A DNA stretch of 64,000 bases from Nocardia sp. NRRL S-836 (GTDB taxonomy: Bacteria; Actinomycetota; Actinomycetes; Mycobacteriales; Pseudonocardiaceae): NCBI RefSeq assembly GCF_001279525.1, contig NZ_LGDY01000102.1:62001-126000 (forward strand). Reading direction: 5' to 3'. Below are positions 20,132-30,878 of this stretch, one piece after another; positions within the stretch are counted from its first letter, which is position 1; every line of letters starts with the position of its first letter. Both the position numbers and the translations under genes were made by a program. The notes below the pieces were generated by a model that was not told the origin of the DNA, made no database searches, and was given only the letters and a program-made list of their open reading frames with translations.

Positions 20132-21087
20132 CCGCCGTTCTCTCCAAGGTCGACCGCGGGCGAGTCCAGGAGACTCGCCCGCGGGCGCCGCGGCGGCACC
20201 GGCTGTCCAAGTTGGACAGCAAGGTCTCGCCGTACCTCTTCGTCGCGCCGTTCTTCGTGCTGTTCGGCGCGGTCGGGCTGTTCCCGTTGCTGTACACGGC
20301 GTACGTCTCCCTCTTCGAGTGGGAGGTGGGCGCGGACAACCCGACGTTCATCGGTCTCGACAACTACAAGACGTTGTTCGAGGACGACCAGTTCTGGAAC
20401 GCGCTGTTCAACACGTTCAGCATCTTCGTGCTCTCCAGCGCCCCGCAGGTCGTCGTCGCGGTCGTGCTCGCGGCGCTGCTCAACGAGAACCTGCGCGCCC
20501 GCACCGGCTGGCGGATGGGTGTGCTGCTCCCCTACGTCGCCAGCCTCGTGGCGTTGACGATCATCTTCGGCAACCTGTTCGGGCCGCAGTACGGTCTGGT
20601 GAACGACTTCCTCACCCTGGTGGGCATCGGCCCGATCGACTGGCAGGCCTCGACGTTCGGCAGCCACGTCGCCATCGCGTCCATGGTCAACTGGCGGTGG
20701 ACGGGCTACAACGCGCTGATCGTGCTCGCCGCGATGCAGGCGATCCCGCGTGACGTGTACGAGGCCGCGGTCGTCGACGGCGCCGGGGCGCTGCGGCGGT
20801 TCTTCAGCATCACGCTGCCGCTGCTCAAGCCGACGCTGATCTTCGTGATCGTCACCTCGACCATCGGCGGCCTGCAGATCTTCACCGAGCCGAAGCTGTT
20901 CGAACCGTCCGGTGGCAGTGGCGGCGGCACGGAGCACCAGTACCAGACGGTCGTGCTCTACCTGTACCAGTCGGCGTTCCAGGGTCTCGACCTCGGGTAC
21001 GCGTCCGCGATCGCGTGGGTGCTGTTCCTGATCGTGATCAGTGTCGCCGCGCTCAACTTCTTCCTCACCAGGAGGGCGGTGCGATGA
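20128..21087 (+). CDS. cebF: Cello-oligosaccharide ABC permease, MalF-like
   Basis: A 319-residue inner-membrane permease. A basic 30-residue leader is followed by SPYLFVAPFFVLFGAVGLFPLLYT and five further membrane segments. The EAA loop, which docks the ATPase, reads YEAAVVDGAGALRRFFSITLPLLKP. GTG 20128 overlaps the cebE stop (GTGA) and its own stop overlaps the cebG ATG. There is no ATPase gene in this operon; in Streptomyces the shared MsiK ATPase serves CebEFG, and the same is inferred here. Confidence 0.93.
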   Translation: MTAVLSKVDRGRVQETRPRAPRRHRLSKLDSKVSPYLFVAPFFVLFGAVGLFPLLYTAYVSLFEWEVGADNPTFIGLDNYKTLFEDDQFWNALFNTFSIFVLSSAPQVVVAVVLAALLNENLRARTGWRMGVLLPYVASLVALTIIFGNLFGPQYGLVNDFLTLVGIGPIDWQASTFGSHVAIASMVNWRWTGYNALIVLAAMQAIPRDVYEAAVVDGAGALRRFFSITLPLLKPTLIFVIVTSTIGGLQIFTEPKLFEPSGGSGGGTEHQYQTVVLYLYQSAFQGLDLGYASAIAWVLFLIVISVAALNFFLTRRAVR

Positions 21088-21902
21088 CGAACCGCAGACC
21101 GTCTTTCCTGATCTACGGGCTGCTCGGCGCGTTCGTGCTCGGCTCGGCGTTCCCGTTCTACTGGTCGTACCTGGTCGCGAGCCGCGACAACGCTGTCCTG
21201 ACCGGTGACTTCACGTTGATCCCCGGCGGCAACTTCTTCACGAACGCCGCCAGGGTGATCGACACGATCCCGTTCTGGAAGGCGCTGGCCAACAGCTTCA
21301 TCGTGTCCGGGACCGTGACGCTGTCGGTGGTGCTGCTGTCGACGCTGGCCGGTTTCGCCTTCGCCAAGCTGCGGTTCCGCGGTCGCGGGGTGCTGTTCCT
21401 GTTCGTGGTGGCGACGCTGGCCGTGCCGACCCAGCTCGGCATCATCCCGCTCTACATGGCGATGGCCGAGTTCGGCTGGGCCGGTGAGCTGGAAGCCGTG
21501 ATCGTGCCGAACCTCGTCACCGCGTTCGGCGTGTTCTGGATGCGGCAGTACCTCCTCGACGCCATCCCCGACGAACTGGTCGAGGCGGCGCGCATGGACG
21601 GCTGCAGCCTGTGGCGCACGTTCTGGCACGTCGCCCTCCCCGCGGCCCGGCCAGCCGCGGCGATGCTGGGCGTGTTCACGTTCATGCAGTCCTGGAACGA
21701 CTTCCTCTGGCCGCTCGTCGTGCTCAACGCCGACAACCCGACGCTCCAGGTCGCACTGGAGAAGCTGCAGAGCGGCTACTACGTCGACTACTCGCTCGTC
21801 CTCGCCGGAACCACGCTCGCGACGATTCCGGTTCTCATCGTGTTCCTCGTGCTCGGGCGGCAGATCGTCGCCGGTGTGATGCAGGGCGCCGTCAAGGGGT
21901 GA
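21084..21902 (+). CDS. cebG: Cello-oligosaccharide ABC permease, MalG-like
   Basis: A 272-residue permease partnering CebF. Six hydrophobic segments are visible; the EAA motif is VEAARMDGCSLWRTFWHVALPAARP, written here as VEAARMDGCS plus LWRTFWHVALP. The C-terminus ends GRQIVAGVMQGAVKG, the common end of CUT1 MalG-type subunits. The ATG at 21084 overlaps the cebF stop. Two bases separate its stop from the beta-glucosidase start, so the four proteins are made from one message. Confidence 0.93.
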   Translation: MTNRRPSFLIYGLLGAFVLGSAFPFYWSYLVASRDNAVLTGDFTLIPGGNFFTNAARVIDTIPFWKALANSFIVSGTVTLSVVLLSTLAGFAFAKLRFRGRGVLFLFVVATLAVPTQLGIIPLYMAMAEFGWAGELEAVIVPNLVTAFGVFWMRQYLLDAIPDELVEAARMDGCSLWRTFWHVALPAARPAAAMLGVFTFMQSWNDFLWPLVVLNADNPTLQVALEKLQSGYYVDYSLVLAGTTLATIPVLIVFLVLGRQIVAGVMQGAVKG

Positions 21903-21904
21903 AA

Positions 21905-23280
<1,376 letters not shown>

Positions 23281-23284
<4 letters not shown>

Positions 23285-24300
23285 CGGAAGGCAGGACTCG
23301 GCGCCCCGGCCCGCGCATCGAGGAGGTCGCGCGCGTGGCCGGGGTGTCGAAGTCCACCGTCTCCCGGGTGATCAACGGGGAGAAGTACGTGAGCGAGCGG
23401 TCGCGCCAGTCCGTGCACCGCGCGATCGCCCTGCTCGGGTACAGCCCCAACCACGCCGCGCGGACCCTGGCCGGCAGCAAGGCCAACGCGATCGCGCTGG
23501 TGATCTCGGAGCAGGGCAGCCGGGTGCTCGCCGACCCGTTCTTCGCCGGTGTGCTGCGCGGGGTGCACGCCGAGCTGGCGGGACGGCACGTCCAGCTGCT
23601 GCTGATGATGAACCAGCCGCTGGACGGCCAGGACCAGGTCGCCTACCTCACCGGCGGGCACGTCGACGGCGCGCTCGTCGTGAGCCTGCACGGCGAGGAC
23701 CCGTTGCCGAGGACGTTGCACGAGGCGGGGCTGCCCATCGTGGTGGGCGGCCGCCCCCTCGCGGGCGGCACCGTCCCGTTCGTCGACTCGGACAACTTCA
23801 ACGGCTCGCTGGAAGCCGTGCGGCTCCTGGTGTCCCTGGGCCGTGAGAAGGTCGCCACGATCGCGGGCCCGCGGGACATGGCGGTGGGCATGGACCGGCT
23901 CAGCGGGTGGCGCTGCGGGCTCGCCGAGCACGGCCTGTCCGTGTCGCTGGTGGTGCACAGCGACTTCACGCCCGAGGCCGGGGCACTCGCGATGGAGGAG
24001 CTGCTGCGCAGGGCACCCGACCTCGACGCGGTGTTCGTCGCGGCGGACATCATGGCGCTGGGTGCCCTGCGCGTGCTCCAGGCCCGCGGCTACCGCATCC
24101 CCGACGACGTGGCGGTCGTCGGGTTCGACGACTCGGTGCTCGCCTCGACCGCGGTGCCGCCGCTGACCACCGTGCGGCAGGACCTGGAGCAGTTCGGCCG
24201 CACCATGACCTGGCGGCTGCTCGCCGAGCTCGCGGGCGAGGAGAAGCTGCCCCTCTCGATGCTGCTGCCCACCTCGCTCGTGCGCAGGGCCAGCGCCTGA
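23281..24300 (+). CDS. LacI-family cellulose-utilisation repressor, paralogue 2 (CebR-like)
   Basis: A 339-residue LacI/GalR protein closely similar to the one at 17262: HTH VARVAGVSKSTVSRVIN with the same recognition residues, VISEQGSRVLADPFFAGVLRGVH, PFVDSDNFNGS, VVGFDDSVLAS and the same SLVRRASA end. The ATG at 23281 overlaps the beta-glucosidase stop, so it is cotranscribed with cebEFG under a CebR box. That gives negative feedback: the repressor is made when the regulon is on. Which paralogue is the main CebR cannot be told from sequence. Confidence 0.88.
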
Positions 24301-24364
24301 CGCACTTCCGAACGCGCCGGCCCGAATCGACGCGGACCCATTCGACGCCGAAGTAGTTGCCCCG

Positions 24365-24393
24365 CGGCCTGAACCCGGGCCGGGACCAGGCCG
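24365..24393 (+). terminator. Possible terminator after the ceb operon
   Basis: CGGCCTG (24365-24371) pairs with CAGGCCG (24387-24393); the loop contains a nested CCCGG/CCGGG. Located 65 bp after the second repressor gene. Confidence 0.45.
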
Positions 24394-24435
24394 TACTACG
24401 CGGTGTGAGTGGGAGAGAAGAGCGGGGGTTGCAGG

Positions 24436-24744
24436 ATGCGGACCGGCAGGTTCTACGACAGCTCGGGTGACGACGCCCCGGCGCTGCCCGACACGGCGGT
24501 GCTGCGGGTGCTGTGGATGACCGCGCAGGGCATGGTGTGGCCGTGGCTGCTGCAGAGCATGTGCCGCGGGGACGCCATCGAGCACGCGCTGCGCGCGGAG
24601 CTCATCTGGGCGCCCGTCGGCGAGCACCTCGGCTACCACATCACCGACGCGGGCAGGCGCCGGATCGTGGACTGGTACCAGCGGAACAAGCCCGGCGGCG
24701 ACGCGGACGACGCCCAGCAGTGGCGTGCCGTGACGTTGCGCTGA
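24436..24744 (+). CDS. Small hypothetical protein
   Basis: A 102-residue protein with no signal peptide or membrane helix. It starts MRTGRFYDSSGDDAPALPDTAVLRVLWM and has a Trp-rich middle (MVWPWLLQSM) and an AELIWAPVGEHLGYHITDAGRRRIVDWYQ segment that resembles a short winged-helix wing. I do not recognise the family. ATG 24436 has GCGGGGG about 7 bases upstream; an in-frame GTG at 24409 is less likely. It sits between the ceb operon and a CebR-boxed hydrolase gene on the same strand. Confidence 0.6.
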   Translation: MRTGRFYDSSGDDAPALPDTAVLRVLWMTAQGMVWPWLLQSMCRGDAIEHALRAELIWAPVGEHLGYHITDAGRRRIVDWYQRNKPGGDADDAQQWRAVTLR

Positions 24745-24931
24745 CGGTCACCGGTGCCCGGCAACCGGGCTTTGCCACGTGTGGCAGAGGAACTCCCGCG
24801 GCTCCGCCGAGTCCGCTCCGCCCTTCGGGTGCGTTCGCGTCGAATCGACCGTCGAAAGTGGACTGCCCGGTCATCCACGCTTCCGATGGCTCCGAACGCC
24901 GTCTTGACCCTCGGGCGGCAGCCGACGAACC

Positions 24932-24945
24932 TGGGAGCGCTCCCA
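24932..24945. promoter_or_regulatory. CebR operator upstream of the GH-A/CBM2 gene
   Basis: Perfect TGGGAGCGCTCCCA 23 bp before the start codon at 24969. A -35 like TTGACC is at 24904-24909, with no convincing -10. Confidence 0.92.
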
Positions 24946-24968
24946 GAACTTCCGTCGACGAGGACGTG

Positions 24969-27002
24969 ATGCGCATGGCCAGCCGCCGGCTCCTCCTGGT
25001 GACCGTGCTCGTCGCGGCCTGCCTGCCCGCCGTGGCGAGCACCGCCGCCGCGGGCAGACAGGCCGCGGACGCCACCGTCGTGGTCAACGCGAAAGCGGGG
25101 CTGGCGACCGTGCCGGACACCGCGCTCGGGGTGAACCACGCGATCTGGGACAGCCAGCTCGGCACCCCGGCGGTCGCCGACCTGCTCGGTGACGCGGGCG
25201 TGCGGATGATGCGCTACCCCGGCGGGTCGTACGGCGACATCTACCACTGGAAGGACCACACCGCTCCCGGCGGGTACGTGGCGCCGAACACCGACTTCGA
25301 CACGTTCATGACCGGCGTGCGCCGCGCTCAGGCCCAGCCGATCGTCATCGCGAACTACGGCACCGGCACGCCGCAGGAAGCCGCCGAGTGGGTGCGCTAC
25401 GCCAACGTCACCAAGGGCTACGGCGTGAAGTACTGGGAGATCGGCAACGAGCTCTACGGCAACGGCCACTACGGCTCGGGGTGGGAGGCGGACGACCACC
25501 CGGACAAGAGCCCGGCCGGGTACGCGCGGGAGACCGTGGCGTTCGCCCAGGCGATGAAGGCGGCCGACCCGACCATCAAGGTCGGCGCCGTGCTGACCAC
25601 CCCGGCGAACTGGCCGGACGCGATCGTCGCCGAGGGCGACGCCGCGAGCTGGAACCAGACCGTGCTGTCGATCGCGGGCCCGCACGTGGACTTCGTGATC
25701 GTGCACTGGTACCCGTCCGGTTCCACGACGGCGCAGACGCTGGCGGCCACGGACCAGATCGCGGACATGACGTACCTGCTGCGCCAGCAGATCACCAGGT
25801 ACGCCGGGCCGGACCCCGGCCGCCTGGGCATCGCCATGACCGAGCTGAACTCGTCCTACGGCCGCAACACCCAGCCGGGCGCGCTGTTCGCGGCGGAGGC
25901 CTACACCTCGTTGCTGGAGAACGGTGTCTTCACCGTCGACTGGTGGAACACCCACAACGGTCCCGGCCGGGCCTCGACCGTGGCCGGTCAGCCGGACTTC
26001 GACGACTTCGGGCTGCTCTCCAGCGGTGGCTGCCTGCCCGACGGCGCGTGTGAACCGCCGTTGAACACGCCGTTCGCGCCGTACCACGCGTTGAAGGTCC
26101 TCAGCCTCTTCGCACGGCCGGGCGACCAGCTCGTCCGCGCCGGCTCCGACGACGCGTCGGTCAGGGCGCACGCGGTCCGCAGACCGAACGGCGACCTCGC
26201 CGTGCTGCTCCTCAACGCCGACCAGGACAACCCGCGCACGGTCACCATCGACTACGCGGGCTACACCCCGGCCGCGGGCGCGCCGACCGTGCACACGTTG
26301 ACCAACGGCGCGACCGGCGTCGTGACGTCGGCGGACGGCACCGCGACCAGCCGCACCCTGCCGCCGTTCTCGCTCACCACCCTCGTCCTGCACCCGGCCG
26401 CGACGGCGCAGCTGCCCGCCGCGCCAGGACGACCGGCGCTCAGCTCGGTCACCGACCGCACGGCCACGATCACCTGGCCGGCCGTGCCCGGTGGCGTGAA
26501 GTACGAGGTCCACCGCCAGGTCGGCACCACCAGCGAGCAGTGGGGTGAGACGACCGGCACCTCGTTCACCGTCCCGAACCTGCGCCCCGGCACCCGGTAC
26601 ACGGTCAACGTGCTGGCACGGGACGGTTCCGGCGCCCTGTCGTGGGCCTCTCCCCCACTCACCCTGACCACCGGCAGCCCGGCCACGAGCACGTGCTCGG
26701 TCCGCCTGGGCAACGTGAGCGACTGGAGCAGCGGCTTCGTCGGCAGCGTCGACATCACGAACACCGGCACCCGTGCGATCGCCGACTGGACGCTGACCTT
26801 CACCTGGCCCACCGCCCTGCAACAGGTGTCGTCGGGCTGGAACGCGACCTGGAGCCAGGCCGGCAGCACGGTCACCGTCGTCGGCACCGGCCGCATCGAA
26901 CCGGGCGCGACCGTCGGCACCGGCTTCGTCGGCAGCTACACCGGGCCGAACATCCCGCCGACGGCGTTCACGCTGAACGGAACCCTCTGCCGCACAACCT
27001 GA
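24969..27002 (+). CDS. Secreted clan GH-A glycosidase (alpha-L-arabinofuranosidase-like) with FN3 and CBM2
   Basis: A 677-residue secreted protein. Signal peptide about residues 1-31. The catalytic barrel resembles GH51/GH39-type clan GH-A enzymes: GVNHAIWDSQL, MRYPGGSYGDIYHWKD, acid/base Glu161 in YWEIGNELY and a probable nucleophile Glu292 in AMTELNSSYG. A beta-sandwich domain, an FN3 module (about 480-575) and a terminal CBM2 (about 578-677, Cys near both ends) follow. The CebR box and CBM2 suggest action on cellulose-associated hemicellulose, but the true substrate is unknown. ATG 24969 is followed by a second ATG two codons later. Confidence 0.85.
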   Translation: MRMASRRLLLVTVLVAACLPAVASTAAAGRQAADATVVVNAKAGLATVPDTALGVNHAIWDSQLGTPAVADLLGDAGVRMMRYPGGSYGDIYHWKDHTAPGGYVAPNTDFDTFMTGVRRAQAQPIVIANYGTGTPQEAAEWVRYANVTKGYGVKYWEIGNELYGNGHYGSGWEADDHPDKSPAGYARETVAFAQAMKAADPTIKVGAVLTTPANWPDAIVAEGDAASWNQTVLSIAGPHVDFVIVHWYPSGSTTAQTLAATDQIADMTYLLRQQITRYAGPDPGRLGIAMTELNSSYGRNTQPGALFAAEAYTSLLENGVFTVDWWNTHNGPGRASTVAGQPDFDDFGLLSSGGCLPDGACEPPLNTPFAPYHALKVLSLFARPGDQLVRAGSDDASVRAHAVRRPNGDLAVLLLNADQDNPRTVTIDYAGYTPAAGAPTVHTLTNGATGVVTSADGTATSRTLPPFSLTTLVLHPAATAQLPAAPGRPALSSVTDRTATITWPAVPGGVKYEVHRQVGTTSEQWGETTGTSFTVPNLRPGTRYTVNVLARDGSGALSWASPPLTLTTGSPATSTCSVRLGNVSDWSSGFVGSVDITNTGTRAIADWTLTFTWPTALQQVSSGWNATWSQAGSTVTVVGTGRIEPGATVGTGFVGSYTGPNIPPTAFTLNGTLCRTT

Positions 27003-27015
27003 GCAACTCCCACTG

Positions 27016-28765
<1,750 letters not shown>

Positions 28766-28772
28766 CAGCATT

Positions 28773-28804
28773 CGGCCGTGGTGCCCGTGCGGGCACCACG
28801 GCCG
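28773..28804 (+). terminator. Perfect 14-bp stem terminator after the GH5-CBM2 gene
   Basis: CGGCCGTGGTGCCC (28773-28786) pairs with GGGCACCACGGCCG (28791-28804) with a GTGC loop, 7 bp after the stop codon. It also separates the convergent FMN reductase gene. Confidence 0.9.
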
Positions 28805-28821
28805 TATGTCGGTCGGGCGGG

Positions 28822-29385
28822 TCAGACGGTGGCGGTGGCGCTGGCGCGAGCGGCCAGGCCCTCGATGACGGCGGACAGCTTCTCGGTGACCTCGGGGTCG
28901 TCGACCGGGTGCAGCTCGGCGAAGCGGACCACCGAGCCGGGGATCGACAGCGTCAGGTCCTCCGCGACGTCGGCGCCGGCGATCCGGACGGCCTTGCGCG
29001 CCTCGTCCTGCGCCCACACGCCGCCGTACTGGCCGAACGCGGTGCCGACGACGGCGACCGGCTTGCCGGACAGGGCGCCGGCGCCGTAGGGGCGCGACAG
29101 CCAGTCGATGGCGTTCTTCAGCACCGCGGGGATGGTGCCGTTGTACTCGGGCGAGACCAAGAGCAGCGCGTCGGCGTCACCCGCGGCCTCGCGCAGCTTG
29201 ACGGCCTGCGCGGGGACGGTGCCCTCGACGTCGATGTCCTCGTTGTAGAACGGCACGGTGTCGAGCCCGTCGAACAGGCTCACCTCGACGTGCTCCGGCG
29301 CGATCTGCACCGCAGCCTCCGCGAGCCTGCGGTTGTGCGATCCGGCGCGGAGGCTGCCGACGAGGGTGAGAATGCGGACGGCCAT
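28822..29385 (-). CDS. NAD(P)H-dependent FMN reductase / quinone reductase
   Basis: A 187-residue flavodoxin-like reductase of the FMN_red family. The phosphate-binding loop TLVGSLRAGSHNRRLAEA is at the N-terminus, LLVSPEYNGTIPAVLKNAIDWLSRP in the middle, and PVAVVGTAFGQYGG follows. Such enzymes reduce FMN or quinones in the cytoplasm. CAGGAG lies upstream of the ATG at 29385. It is divergent from a TetR gene, which is the likely regulator. Confidence 0.9.
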   Translation of the reverse strand: MAVRILTLVGSLRAGSHNRRLAEAAVQIAPEHVEVSLFDGLDTVPFYNEDIDVEGTVPAQAVKLREAAGDADALLLVSPEYNGTIPAVLKNAIDWLSRPYGAGALSGKPVAVVGTAFGQYGGVWAQDEARKAVRIAGADVAEDLTLSIPGSVVRFAELHPVDDPEVTEKLSAVIEGLAARASATATV

Positions 29386-29442
29386 GTGAATGCTCCTGAG
29401 TGCGGGTCGAACAGGATGACACCAGCGTAAACGGGACGCGGC

Positions 29443-29460
29443 CCGGTTATCTTCCGGTTA
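29443..29460. promoter_or_regulatory. Direct repeats between the FMN reductase and TetR genes
   Basis: CCGGTTA occurs at 29443-29449 and 29454-29460, an 11-bp period (one helical turn), immediately before the TetR start. It may be part of a regulatory site, although TetR sites are usually palindromic. Confidence 0.35.
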
Positions 29461-29470
29461 GGCTCCTGAG

Positions 29471-30082
29471 GTGATCAGCGGCACACCCCTGCCCCTCGTG
29501 GGCACGGAGCCACACCTGCGTGCGGACGCGGTGCGCAACCGGGCCCGCCTGCTGGAGGCCGCGGCCAGGCTGGCGGCCGAGCACGGCGCGGCCGCGCTCA
29601 CCATGGAGATGGTGGCGGCCGCGGCCGGCGTCGGCAAGGGCACGGTGTCGCGCCGCTTCGGCGACCGCAACGGCCTGCTGCAGGCGTTGCTCGACCACGC
29701 GGAACGGCAGTTCCAGGAGGCGTTCCTCAGCGGCCCGCCACCGTTGGGCCCCGGCGCCGACGCGGACGCGCGGCTCCGTGCGTTCGGACCGGCCCTGCTG
29801 CGCCACGAACGCACGCACCGCGACCTCTACCTCGCCGCCGAACCCACGCCGCAGCGCCGGTTCGCGGTCCCGGCCAAACGGCTGCGCCACGCCCACGTCG
29901 CGGCACTGGTCCGCACGCTGCTCCCGGGCGCCGACGCCGACCTGCTCGCCCACACCCTGCTGGCCTCGGTGGACGTCGTCCTCGTGGGCCACCTGGTGAC
30001 CGACCACGGCATGACCGCGCACCGGCTGGAGGCGGGCTGGCACGACCTGCTCGACCGGCTGCTGCCGGTCACTCGTGGTTGA
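29471..30082 (+). CDS. TetR-family transcriptional regulator
   Basis: A 203-residue regulator starting at GTG 29471. HTH residues about 20-65: RARLLEAAARLAAEHG, then LTMEMVAAAAGVGKGTVSRRFGDR. The remainder is the helical ligand domain. It is divergent from the FMN reductase gene with an 85-bp gap, so local regulation is likely. Its 3' end overlaps the convergent larE by 14 bp. No strong ribosome-binding site is visible, so the start is moderately certain. Confidence 0.85.
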   Translation: MISGTPLPLVGTEPHLRADAVRNRARLLEAAARLAAEHGAAALTMEMVAAAAGVGKGTVSRRFGDRNGLLQALLDHAERQFQEAFLSGPPPLGPGADADARLRAFGPALLRHERTHRDLYLAAEPTPQRRFAVPAKRLRHAHVAALVRTLLPGADADLLAHTLLASVDVVLVGHLVTDHGMTAHRLEAGWHDLLDRLLPVTRG

Positions 30083-30878
30083 GCGCCCCCGACCGGAACA
30101 CCGCGAGCTCCGCACCGCCGAACCCCGCGGCGCGCACCACCTCGGCCAGCCCCGCCCTGACCTCCGGCCGCTCGGCCAGCTGCGGGTCGAGCTCGACCCG
30201 CCCGACGTCGCCGAGGTCGCGCACCCGCAGGTCCCTGGAGGGCGTGCCGGCGTCGGCCAGCCAGGCCCGCACGGCCACCTCGGCGCGTTCCACCCTGGCC
30301 AGTCGCGCGGGCGTGATCGTGAGCCCGTACCGCACCCGGCTCGCCAGGCACGGCTGCGCCGGTTTGTCCCACGTGGACAGCCGCCACAGCCGGCTCACCG
30401 CCCGGACGTCGGCCTTCGTCATCCCCAGCTCCCGCAACGGCGTGTGCACACCGATCTCGTCACCGGCGCGGATGCCGGGCCGGAACGGGTCCCGCGCGTC
30501 GTCGGCGTTCGTGCCGGTCGCCACCGCCGTCAGCCCGTGCTCCCGCGCGACCGCCGTGATGGCGTCCAGGACCGTGGACTTGCAGAAGTAGCACCGGTCA
30601 CGGCCGTTCGCGACGTACCCGGGACTGTCCAGCTCGGAGGTGGCGGGCGCGATGTGCCGCACCCCGAGGTCGTGCGCGAAGGCGACGGCGCCCGTGAGCT
30701 CGGCGGCGGCGAGACTGGCCGAGTCGGCGGTGACCGCGAGAACGGCGTCCGGCCCACTGGCCCGCACGGCGGCGGCCAGCACCAGCGCCGAGTCCGCGCC
30801 GCCGGAGAACGCGACCGCGACCGGCCCGATCCCGGCGAGCCGCACGACGAGCCGGGCCGCGGTGGTGGCGGTGTGCAT
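30069..30878 (-). CDS. larE: Nickel-pincer cofactor biosynthesis protein LarE (sulfur transferase)
   Basis: A 269-residue PP-loop ATP pyrophosphatase that converts the two carboxylates of the LarB product to thiocarboxylates. SGGADS (residues 25-30) is the PP-loop. Cysteines occur as C96-x-x-C99 in RCYFCKS and C177 in PCLASR, the three-cysteine pattern of cluster-type LarE proteins, as opposed to the sacrificial single-cysteine Lactobacillus type (family knowledge, not tested here). The ATG overlaps the larC stop (ATGA). It is the last gene of the long minus-strand operon. Confidence 0.9.
   Translation of the reverse strand: MHTATTAARLVVRLAGIGPVAVAFSGGADSALVLAAAVRASGPDAVLAVTADSASLAAAELTGAVAFAHDLGVRHIAPATSELDSPGYVANGRDRCYFCKSTVLDAITAVAREHGLTAVATGTNADDARDPFRPGIRAGDEIGVHTPLRELGMTKADVRAVSRLWRLSTWDKPAQPCLASRVRYGLTITPARLARVERAEVAVRAWLADAGTPSRDLRVRDLGDVGRVELDPQLAERPEVRAGLAEVVRAAGFGGAELAVFRSGALNHE

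Noticed and set aside
24409..24435. GTG start at 24409 for the small protein
   Set aside because: The added nine codons cover the purine-rich ribosome-binding region that suits ATG 24436.
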